Origin: Gemmatimonadaceae bacterium
Lineage (GTDB): Bacteria; Latescibacterota; UBA2968; UBA8231
Direction of reading: 5' to 3'
Length of the DNA stretch: 64,000 nt
Assembly (NCBI GenBank): GCA_026706075.1
Contig: JAPOZM010000005.1
Span: 62,001-126,000, forward strand
Of the stretch, positions 9,164 through 15,984 are shown one piece after another. The stretch's first letter is position 1, and each line of letters opens with the position of its first letter. A model generated the notes under the pieces. That model was not told the origin of the DNA and made no database searches. It was given only the letters and a program-made list of their open reading frames with translations. A program made the translations under genes and the position numbers.

Positions 9164-10248
9164 GGACGCCACAAAGTCGCGGCGAGATAGCGCTCGCTGT
9201 CGGGCCGGTCGCAGAAGTAGTAGACCGTCACCACGGTGCCGTCCGGCCGCTGCACGGTGCGGGGGTAGCCGATATCGTGGCACCCGGCGTGGTCGCGCAG
9301 CACGATGGGGTCACCCCACGTGGCCCCTTGGTCCGCGCTCAACCGGGCGTGCATCCGATGGGGCGCGTCCCGGTATCCGTAGACCAGGCAGAGACGGCCG
9401 TCGTGCAGCCGGTCGAGGGTGGGAGGATTGCCCCCGACGCCCGTGCTCTCCACGGGGCGAGCCATCAGGGCCCAGGTGATTCCGTCGTCTTCGGAAGCGT
9501 AGAGGTCGATCCAGTTGCGGGCCGGGCCGGCATCCTCGGGGCCGCGGCAGCGCACCGCCGCAAGCAGGCGGGACGGCGAGAGCCGCAGGCCCGCGGGCAT
9601 GATGCTGAAGCCCTCGGGCTCGGGTCCGATCCAACCGCGCAGCGGAAAGGTGAGCCCACCGTCGTCGGTTCGGGCGCAGAGCACGCGTCCCTCCCGGCCG
9701 TCGGCCTTGGTGGCGGTCAGGAAGAGGGTGCAGGTGCGCCGGTCGTCGACCAGGTAATCGGTACGTGCTTCGACGCCGGTCGGGCTGTACATGGGAAGCC
9801 CGAACGGTCCGCGCCAGGAGGCGCACCGGTCCGTGGAGATGTAGAAGAACGAGACGGTGCCGGCGTTCAGCCCCGTCTTGGCGCACATGAGGGCGAAGTC
9901 GGGATGGGAGAAGTCGAAGCCGCCGGGGGACTCGGGAATCCTGTCCTCGGCGCCGAGAGCCTCGCCGACGCGCAGGCCCGGGGTCATGTGCTCGTCGGCG
10001 GACAGGCCCCGGCCTCCGGGCGTCCGGCACGGGGTCGGCCCCGCTGTCCAGGTGACGCCGCCGTCCAGGCTTCGGGCCTGCATGCCGACGAAGGGCCGCG
10101 AGCGGTCCCGCGCGTGAAAGCCGCCGCCCGTGTCGTGGTATCCGAGGGTGAAGCCGACGACGATCTCGTCGCCCCACGACCAGATGCCGTAGTTGGCGGG
10201 CCAGCCTGCGTATCGGCCAGGCTCGCGGTAGATGACGACGTGCTGCAT
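9160..10248 (-). CDS. Sialidase-like (BNR/Asp-box) six-bladed propeller
   Basis: The product is 362 aa. Several Asp-box repeats (S/T-x-D-x-G-x-T-W/F) are visible: SLDGGVTW, RTDDGGLTF, SEDDGITW and SADQGATW, plus a degenerate STDRCASW. Spacing fits a single sialidase/neuraminidase superfamily propeller. There is no signal peptide, so it may act in the cytoplasm, or the domain may be a non-sialidase glycan-binding member. It is convergent with the SGNH gene and divergent from the sugar ABC importer with only 36 bp between starts, which suggests linked expression. True sialidase activity cannot be claimed, because I did not place the Arg triad with confidence. Confidence 0.88.
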   Translation of the reverse strand: MQHVVIYREPGRYAGWPANYGIWSWGDEIVVGFTLGYHDTGGGFHARDRSRPFVGMQARSLDGGVTWTAGPTPCRTPGGRGLSADEHMTPGLRVGEALGAEDRIPESPGGFDFSHPDFALMCAKTGLNAGTVSFFYISTDRCASWRGPFGLPMYSPTGVEARTDYLVDDRRTCTLFLTATKADGREGRVLCARTDDGGLTFPLRGWIGPEPEGFSIMPAGLRLSPSRLLAAVRCRGPEDAGPARNWIDLYASEDDGITWALMARPVESTGVGGNPPTLDRLHDGRLCLVYGYRDAPHRMHARLSADQGATWGDPIVLRDHAGCHDIGYPRTVQRPDGTVVTVYYFCDRPDSERYLAATLWRP

Positions 10249-10284
10249 ACGCCAACCCTAGGCGGGTGCGCGTGAGCTGTCCAC

Positions 10285-11679
10285 GTGCCGAGTGAATGGG
10301 TCCTGTGGCTGCTGGCCGCCGCGGCCGGAGGCGCGGCCTGGCTGGCGGGACGGACAGGGGCTCAGGGCCTCTCCCGCCCCGCGGGCTGGGGATCCTTCGC
10401 ACTGTTCACCCTGGGGGCCGGGTTCTGGATGTTCGGCGACACCTACGCCTACTACTACGCCGGGAAGGAGTCGGCCCTGCGCTTTGCCTACTGGGGTTCC
10501 TACCGCGAGCACCAGATGTGGGGGGAGATCATCCAGGCTTTCCGGCGGCGCCATCCGGAGATCCGCGTCAAGCGCGAGTACATCACGGACCGCTACAGCG
10601 AGAAGATCCAGCAACTCCTGCTCGCCGACGAGGCACCGGACGTCCTGATGTTCCAGGACGAGCCGTTCCCGCGCTTCGTCTCCAGCGGCAAGTTCGAGGC
10701 CCTCGATGACTACTGCCGGCAGCCGGACCGGCCCCTCGACCTGGACAGCGACTTCTTCGAGACCTCGGTGCCCCACTTCCAGGTCGATGGCACGACCTAC
10801 GGGATCCCCGTCTTCGGCGGCAACTGCCTGATCCTCTACAACCGCGACGCCTTCCGCGAGGCCGGGGTGCCGGAGCCGCCGGACCACTGGACCATGGACG
10901 AGTTTCTCGCCACCTGCCGGCGCCTCACGGCGGACACCGACGGCGACGGCCGCATGGACCGCTACGCCTTCCTGGTCCCCTCCTGGGTCTACTGGATGCC
11001 CTTCCACTACGCCTACGGCGGCCGCTACCTCGACCCGACCCGGCGCCACTGGCGGCTGTGGGGCCCCGAGGCCGAGGCCTCCTTCGCCTTCTGGCAGGAC
11101 CTGCGCCACCGCCACCACGTGGCGCCCCACCGGGACGAGCTGGGGGAGACCGGCGGCGTGGCCTTCATGACGGGCCGGGTGGCGATGCAGGTGAACGGGC
11201 CATGGGCGATGCCTCCCCTCAACGCCGCCGGGGTGAGCTACGGCGTCGCCCACACTCCGTCCGGCCCGGGGGGGCGGGCGACGCGGGTGACCTGGGACGC
11301 GCTGGTGATGTTCAGTGGATCGCGGAAGAAGGACGAGGCCTGGAGGTTCATCCACTTCGCCCTCGGTCTCGAGGCCCAGGAGACCGTGGCCCGGTACCAG
11401 CGCTCGATTCCCGCCCTCAAGGCGGCGGGTCAGGCCTTCATCGACACCAACCCGGAGGTTCGCGCCGGCCGTTTCATCGAGGCGATCGAGTACTCGCGCT
11501 TCCAGCCGATCACGGTGGACTGGGCCCTCATGTCGCGGGAGATGTCGAGCGAGACCGACCTGATGCTCGACGGCCGGCAGACGCCGCGCCAGACCCTGCT
11601 GGACCTGGTGGGCAACGTACACCTCTCCGAGCGATTCGCCATGCCAGCGGTGGAGTCCGCCGGCGGGAAGGGCGGGTAG
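10285..11679 (+). CDS. ABC sugar importer, substrate-binding protein (family 1), membrane-anchored
   Basis: The product is 464 aa from GTG 10285. The solute-binding domain (SBP_bac_1 type) begins near residue 63 (LRFAYWGSYREHQMW) and contains APDVLMFQDE, the YGIPVFGGNCLILYNRDAF block, the FMTGRVAMQVNGPW block and a C-terminal helical lobe. Unusually, it has two hydrophobic segments before the domain (residues ~5-19 and ~36-50) and no lipobox Cys, so it is probably tethered by transmembrane helices. Two permease genes follow at 6 bp and by overlap. The binding domain looks suited to an oligosaccharide or polyol; the substrate cannot be read from sequence. The ATPase is not in this window. Confidence 0.92.
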   Translation: MPSEWVLWLLAAAAGGAAWLAGRTGAQGLSRPAGWGSFALFTLGAGFWMFGDTYAYYYAGKESALRFAYWGSYREHQMWGEIIQAFRRRHPEIRVKREYITDRYSEKIQQLLLADEAPDVLMFQDEPFPRFVSSGKFEALDDYCRQPDRPLDLDSDFFETSVPHFQVDGTTYGIPVFGGNCLILYNRDAFREAGVPEPPDHWTMDEFLATCRRLTADTDGDGRMDRYAFLVPSWVYWMPFHYAYGGRYLDPTRRHWRLWGPEAEASFAFWQDLRHRHHVAPHRDELGETGGVAFMTGRVAMQVNGPWAMPPLNAAGVSYGVAHTPSGPGGRATRVTWDALVMFSGSRKKDEAWRFIHFALGLEAQETVARYQRSIPALKAAGQAFIDTNPEVRAGRFIEAIEYSRFQPITVDWALMSREMSSETDLMLDGRQTPRQTLLDLVGNVHLSERFAMPAVESAGGKGG

Positions 11680-11685
11680 GGCGAC

Positions 11686-12615
11686 ATGAATCTGCAGACC
11701 CGGGAGAGCATGACGGGCTACCTCTTCGCCATGCCCTGGATCGTCGGCTTCTTCGGCCTGGCCCTGGGCCCCATGATCGTCTCCTTCCTGCTGGCCTTCA
11801 TCCGCTGGGACGGGATCAGCACGGAGACGATCGCCTGGGTGGGACTGGGCAACTACGCCCGGGCCGCCGCCGATCCCGACGTGGCCATCGCCCTGTGGAA
11901 CACCGCCTACTACAGCTTCATCAGCGTCCCCCTGGGTCTGGCCGTGGCCCTCATCCTGGCCCTGCTCCTCAACCAGCCCCTGCGGGGCATCGCCCTCTTC
12001 CGCACCATCTTCTACATGCCGGCGCTGGTGGGGGGCGTGGCGACCATCATGATGTGGCTCTGGGTCTTCAACCCGGAGTACGGACTCCTCAACTCGGTGC
12101 TCCTGCGCTCGTGGCATCTGCTCTCGGCCCTCGGCCTGGAGCAAGCGGCGGGCTGGCCCCTTCCCAAGTGGATCTTCAGCGACCTGTGGGCCAAGCCCGC
12201 CCTCATCCTCATGAGCCTCTGGGGCACCGGGGCCTCGATGCTGATCTTCCTTGCGGCCCTGCAGAATGTCCCGGAGTCCCTCTACGAAGCCGCCGAGCTG
12301 GACGGCGCCGGCCCCTGGAGAAAGTTCGCCTTCGTCACCATTCCCCAGATCTCTCCGGCCCTGTTCTTCAACCTCGTCATGGGCATCATCGGCTCCTTCC
12401 AGGTCTTCACACAGGCCTTCCTGATGACCCAGGGCGGTCCCAACAAGGCCACCCTGTTCTACGTGCTGCATCTGTACAACAAGGCCTTCGGCGACTTCGA
12501 GATCGGCTACGCGAGCGCCCTGTCGTGGATCCTCTTCGTCATCATCATGGCCTTCACCGCCCTCGTCTTCCGCTCGAGCAGGTTCTGGGTGTACTACGAA
12601 GGAGAGGGACGTTGA
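11686..12615 (+). CDS. ABC sugar importer, permease subunit 1 (MalF/UgpA type)
   Basis: The product is 309 aa with six predicted membrane helices. The first lies near residues 9-30 and the last near 283-300. The cytoplasmic EAA loop is clear at ~202-225 (EAAELDGAGPWRKFAFVTIP), the docking site for the ATPase. The family is binding-protein-dependent transport inner-membrane component, MalF/UgpA branch. The start at ATG 11686 lies 6 bp after the binding-protein stop (TAGGGCGACATG). Its stop overlaps the TTG start of the second permease. Confidence 0.95.
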   Translation: MNLQTRESMTGYLFAMPWIVGFFGLALGPMIVSFLLAFIRWDGISTETIAWVGLGNYARAAADPDVAIALWNTAYYSFISVPLGLAVALILALLLNQPLRGIALFRTIFYMPALVGGVATIMMWLWVFNPEYGLLNSVLLRSWHLLSALGLEQAAGWPLPKWIFSDLWAKPALILMSLWGTGASMLIFLAALQNVPESLYEAAELDGAGPWRKFAFVTIPQISPALFFNLVMGIIGSFQVFTQAFLMTQGGPNKATLFYVLHLYNKAFGDFEIGYASALSWILFVIIMAFTALVFRSSRFWVYYEGEGR

Positions 12616-13487
12616 CCACCACGAGCCGTCACATGAAGTCGAGCAGGTACTACCGCCTGCGGCGCGGGTTGTTCCGGGGGGTCCTGTACGCCGTGGCCCT
12701 CGGCCTGTCGATCGTCTTCCTCTTTCCCGTCGTGTGGGCCGTGGGAGCGTCCTTCAAGCCCCTGATCGAGGTCTACCGCTTTCCGCCCACCTTCCTCCAC
12801 TGGCCGCCGCAGTTGGAGAACTACCCCGAGGCTCTCTCCAAACTGCCCTTCCTGCGCTTCATCGGGAACACCCTGGTGATCACCCTGGCCGTCACCGCCG
12901 GCCAGCTGTTGACCGGTTCCCTCGTGGGCTATGCCTTTGCCCGCCTGCGGTGGCGTGGCCGCGACCTGTGGTTCGCACTGCTCCTGGCCACCCTGATGCT
13001 CCCGGGGCAGGTGCTGCTGATCCCCCACTACCTGATCTACAAGAACCTCGGGTGGATCAACACCTACAAGCCCCTCATCGTGCCGGCGTGGCTCGGGGGC
13101 AGCGCCTTCTTCATCTTCCTCTTCCGCCAGTTCTTCAGAGGGGTCCCCGGCGATCTGATCGATGCGGCGAGGATCGACGGCGCCAGCGAATTGCGCATCT
13201 ACGCGAACCTCTTCGTGCCCCTGGCCAGACCCGTCATGCTCACCGTCGGCGTCCTGTGCTTCATCCAGCACTGGCAGGAGTTCATGATGCCTCTCATCTA
13301 CCTGTCCGACTACGAGCGCTACCCGATTTCGCTGGGACTGCGCATGTATCAGCAGGTCGAGGGCGGCGCTTTCGTGCATTACCTGATGGCGGCCAGCGCC
13401 GTGGCCCTGGCGCCGCTGCTGGTCCTCTTCTTCCTCGCCCAGAGATTCATCGTCAGGAATCTCCTCTTCACCGGGTTGAGAACCTGA
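12612..13487 (+). CDS. ABC sugar importer, permease subunit 2 (MalG/UgpE type)
   Basis: The product is 291 aa with six membrane helices. The EAA-type loop at about residues 184-207 reads DAARIDGASELRIYANLFVP. I chose TTG 12612, which overlaps the preceding stop (TTGA) and has GGAGAGG at 12601-12607. ATG 12633 in the same frame is the alternative but has no ribosome-binding site. It forms the heteromeric channel with the MalF-type partner. The MotA/TolQ gene begins 20 bp downstream, so the two modules might be cotranscribed. Confidence 0.93.
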   Translation: MTTTSRHMKSSRYYRLRRGLFRGVLYAVALGLSIVFLFPVVWAVGASFKPLIEVYRFPPTFLHWPPQLENYPEALSKLPFLRFIGNTLVITLAVTAGQLLTGSLVGYAFARLRWRGRDLWFALLLATLMLPGQVLLIPHYLIYKNLGWINTYKPLIVPAWLGGSAFFIFLFRQFFRGVPGDLIDAARIDGASELRIYANLFVPLARPVMLTVGVLCFIQHWQEFMMPLIYLSDYERYPISLGLRMYQQVEGGAFVHYLMAASAVALAPLLVLFFLAQRFIVRNLLFTGLRT

Positions 13488-13506
13488 AACAGGGAGGTAT
13501 GGTCCC

Positions 13507-14199
13507 ATGGAACTGATCAGCGAGTTGTGGAACGCAATGGCCTTCACCGGCAAGACGGTGGTCGTCGTCCTGGCGGTGCTCTCCATCTACTCCTACGCCG
13601 TCATGATCGACCGCGTCCTGGCGCTGCGCTGGGCGCGCGAGAGGTCGGAGGCGCTGGCGGCGGACTTCGAGGCCGCCATCGACAGCAGCGTCGATGTCGA
13701 CGAGCTGAGCGACCGGGTCCAGCAGGCCGAGGAGGCGGGTCACAACCCGTTGGCCACGGTGCTGCGGGGCGCCCTGAAGGAGTATGTCATGCTCAGGCGC
13801 GAGGAGGAGTCCGACCAGTTGGTGACGGAAGGCGTGGAGGTCGAGGTGGGCCGCGGACTGGACGTGGCCGTGGCCAACCTGCGGGTGCGCCTGCCCGGCA
13901 TGGCCACGATCGTGGGCGTGGCGCCGTTCCTCGGCCTCTTCGGAACGGTCACGGGACTGATCTCGGCCTTCAGGGGGATCGCCTCGGGCGGCGGCGGTGG
14001 ACTGGCCGCGGTCTCCGCCGGCATCTCGGAGGCCCTGGTGACGACGGTCATCGGCCTGTTCGTGGCCATGCCGGCCCTGTGGGCCTACAACGTCTTCATG
14101 AACCGGGTGGACAACCTCGCCATCGGGCTTCACAACTCCGCCTCCCGCCTCTCGGGCCACTGCGTCCGCCGCCTGCTCCGCGCCAGGCGAGCGGCCTGA
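13507..14199 (+). CDS. exbB: MotA/TolQ/ExbB proton channel protein
   Basis: The product is 230 aa. Helix 1 covers residues ~17-37, a cytoplasmic helical region ~40-125 follows, and two helices carry the family signature PFLGLFGTVTGLISAF and ISEALVTTVIGLFVAMPALW with the usual small and Thr residues facing the pore. Length and motifs fit ExbB/TolQ. A strong ribosome-binding site (AGGGAGGT) precedes ATG 13507. It is followed by two ExbD/TolR genes (13-bp and 1-bp gaps), the one-TolQ-two-TolR layout known from the Myxococcus AglRQS motor. It would use the proton motive force to drive an envelope machine, most likely with the TPR/DUF4159/AgmX proteins at 672-6431. Confidence 0.93.
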   Translation: MELISELWNAMAFTGKTVVVVLAVLSIYSYAVMIDRVLALRWARERSEALAADFEAAIDSSVDVDELSDRVQQAEEAGHNPLATVLRGALKEYVMLRREEESDQLVTEGVEVEVGRGLDVAVANLRVRLPGMATIVGVAPFLGLFGTVTGLISAFRGIASGGGGGLAAVSAGISEALVTTVIGLFVAMPALWAYNVFMNRVDNLAIGLHNSASRLSGHCVRRLLRARRAA

Positions 14200-14212
14200 A
14201 GGGAGGCCCGCC

Positions 14213-14653
14213 ATGGCCAAGAAGAGGGCCTTCGACAGCCTGACCCTGCGGGCGCGGCCTCGCCAGAGCCCCATACCCGACGTGACCCCCCTGGTGAACG
14301 TGGCGCTGGTCCTGCTCATCGTCTTCATGGTGGTCATGCCCATCATCCAGGAGGGCATCCGCGTCAACACCCCGGAAGCGGTGAACCTGACCGAGATCAA
14401 CGAGCAGGGCCAGGAGCACGTGGTCATCTCCTGCAAGAGTGACGGCAGCCTGTACCTGAACACGCACGAGGTCCCGCTCGAAGGTCTGGGCGAGGAGCTG
14501 GCCCGGGTGTACCAGGGCAAGGAGCACCTGCCCGTCGTCATCAAGGGGGCCCGCAACCGTCCCTACAGCGACATCCTCCAGCTGATCGAGATCTGCCAGA
14601 ACGCGGGTGCCTCGGGCGTCGAGCTGATCGCCAGGAAGAAAGAAGGGGGCTGA
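14213..14653 (+). CDS. exbD: ExbD/TolR family protein 1, proton-carrying Asp replaced by Asn
   Basis: The product is 146 aa: a short cytoplasmic N-terminus, one membrane helix (residues ~26-46) and a periplasmic domain. The family signature is normally T-P-L-V-D-V-x-L-V-L-L, in which the Asp is essential for proton translocation (D25 of E. coli ExbD, D23 of TolR). Here it reads VTPLVNVALVLL, with Asn at residue 29 (codon AAC). The rest, including the periplasmic LYLN and PVVIKG strands, looks intact. The neighbouring paralogue keeps its Asp, so I infer a heteromeric pair in which this copy is structural or regulatory. Confidence 0.92.
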   Translation: MAKKRAFDSLTLRARPRQSPIPDVTPLVNVALVLLIVFMVVMPIIQEGIRVNTPEAVNLTEINEQGQEHVVISCKSDGSLYLNTHEVPLEGLGEELARVYQGKEHLPVVIKGARNRPYSDILQLIEICQNAGASGVELIARKKEGG

Positions 14654-14654
14654 G

Positions 14655-15047
14655 ATGTACACGACGAAGAGCACCCGGTCCGAGTCGTCGATCAACGTCA
14701 CGCCCCTGGCGGATGTATCGCTCTCGCTCCTGCTCGGTTTCATGGTCATCACGCCGATCATCTTCCAGACGCTCTCGGCCACCCTCCCCCAGGGGGCGGG
14801 CGCGGCGTCGGGTCAGGTCAAGCCGGACCCGATCGTGGAGTACACCGCGGACCGGCGCATCCTCCTGGATACCAAGGAGGTCACCATGGAGGAGCTCCTG
14901 CGCAGGATCGAAGAGCTCCATCGGCCGGGGTCCGGGGCCAAACGCAAGGTGATGTTCACCGGCGCCGGGGAGCTTCCGTACGACGAGATCATCACCTTCC
15001 TGGATCAGCTCCGGGAACACGGGGTCGAGACCATCGGCATACGCTGA
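14655..15047 (+). CDS. exbD: ExbD/TolR family protein 2, Asp intact
   Basis: The product is 130 aa with one membrane helix (~20-42) preceded by NVTPLADVSLSLLLGFMV. Asp20 is at the proton-carrying position. The periplasmic domain includes ILLDTKEV and KVMFTGAGELPYDEI, the usual ExbD beta-alpha pattern. The ATG at 14655 follows the first ExbD stop by one base (TGAGATG), so translation is probably coupled. It ends the motor gene cluster; a hairpin and a new promoter-like sequence follow. Confidence 0.93.
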   Translation: MYTTKSTRSESSINVTPLADVSLSLLLGFMVITPIIFQTLSATLPQGAGAASGQVKPDPIVEYTADRRILLDTKEVTMEELLRRIEELHRPGSGAKRKVMFTGAGELPYDEIITFLDQLREHGVETIGIR

Positions 15048-15064
15048 GAGCGCCCGGCGCGATC

Positions 15065-15103
15065 GCTGACCCGGGACCGCGGTCAGCCGCATCGCCCTAT
15101 ATT
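15065..15103 (+). promoter_or_regulatory. Hairpin followed by a -10-like element before the TAM genes
   Basis: GCTGACC (15065-15071) and GGTCAGC (15081-15087) form a perfect 7-bp stem with a 9-base loop just after the second exbD. TATATT (15098-15103), unusual in this GC-rich DNA, lies 36 bp before ATG 15139 and could be a -10 box; no good -35 box is seen. I read it as a possible terminator for the motor genes plus a promoter for the TAM operon. Confidence 0.3.
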
Positions 15104-15138
15104 CTGCCTTCTCCATCAGCTATCGACGGAGTTCGACC

Positions 15139-15966
15139 ATGAGGCAGCTCCACTGGGCGGTCGCGCTGCTGGCCGGCGCCTGCGCGGCGCAGGCCGATGT
15201 CTACTACGAGGAGGAGGTCGTTCACTCCGGCGCAGGACCGGACAAGCGCGGCGCCCGGCGGACCGTGTACCAGGTCTACATCCAGGGCTCGAAACAGCGG
15301 GTGAGCGCCGACATCGAGACCTCGGAGCAGATGGCGAGGGTCCTGCGGAGCCAGGGCCAGAGCCTGCAGGCGACGACGATCCTGCGCCTGGACCAGGGCC
15401 GGCTCTACGACATCGACCGCACCGCCCTCACCGTCCGTCAGGCGCCGCTCCCGGCGGCGAAGCCGGCGGCCGCCGCGTCTCCGGAGCAGACCCCCGACCG
15501 GGAGATCTCCTTCCGCACGCGCTCCCTGCCCGACACCATGAGGGTTGCCGGCATCCTCTGCCATCGGGTGGCGGTGGAGATGACGGCCCGCCACTTCCGG
15601 CCCGGCACGCGGGAGGTGACGCGCACGAACCGCTACCTCTACCAGGCGTGGATGGCCGGGGGATTCCCTGGCTACGAGGAGATCACCTCCTTCCTGCGGC
15701 TGCAGAAGGCGCGCACCTCGATGGCTCCTCTCGCCTTCGGCGGCGGCGGGCTGGGCGAGGGTCCGGAGGATCCCGGGCGCCTGGAGCAGGAGCTGCAAAC
15801 GCTCGAGGGATTCCCCATGCGCTCCCGGCTGGACGTGTTCACCGCCGCCGCATCGGGCGCCGAGAAGCAGCTCCTGCGGCTCTCGCGCAAGGTCCTGCGG
15901 CTCTCGCACGAAGCCCTTCCCGACTCGCTCTTCCAGCCCTCGGCAGAGTTGACCCGGCTGCGCTGA
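15139..15966 (+). CDS. Exported protein of unknown function upstream of tamB
   Basis: The product is 275 aa. The signal peptide covers residues 1-19 (cleavage after AAQA). The body begins with a beta strand (DVYYEEEVVHS) and contains I-Q-G-S-K-Q-R-V-S-A-D-I and R-L-D-Q-G-R-L-Y-D-I-D. This strand pattern is like DUF4412/LolA-like periplasmic proteins that track a bound molecule, but I cannot assign it firmly. An Ala/Pro-rich linker separates two halves near residue 115. It is followed 18 bp later by tamB and probably belongs to the same operon. Confidence 0.75.
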   Translation: MRQLHWAVALLAGACAAQADVYYEEEVVHSGAGPDKRGARRTVYQVYIQGSKQRVSADIETSEQMARVLRSQGQSLQATTILRLDQGRLYDIDRTALTVRQAPLPAAKPAAAASPEQTPDREISFRTRSLPDTMRVAGILCHRVAVEMTARHFRPGTREVTRTNRYLYQAWMAGGFPGYEEITSFLRLQKARTSMAPLAFGGGGLGEGPEDPGRLEQELQTLEGFPMRSRLDVFTAAASGAEKQLLRLSRKVLRLSHEALPDSLFQPSAELTRLR

Positions 15967-15984
15967 GGCGCGGCGGACGGCTCC

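Noticed and set aside
9163..10275. C-terminal extension of the SGNH hydrolase across the sialidase gene
   Set aside because: The sialidase has Asp-boxes and a clean start; the plus-strand translation over it is compositionally a shadow.
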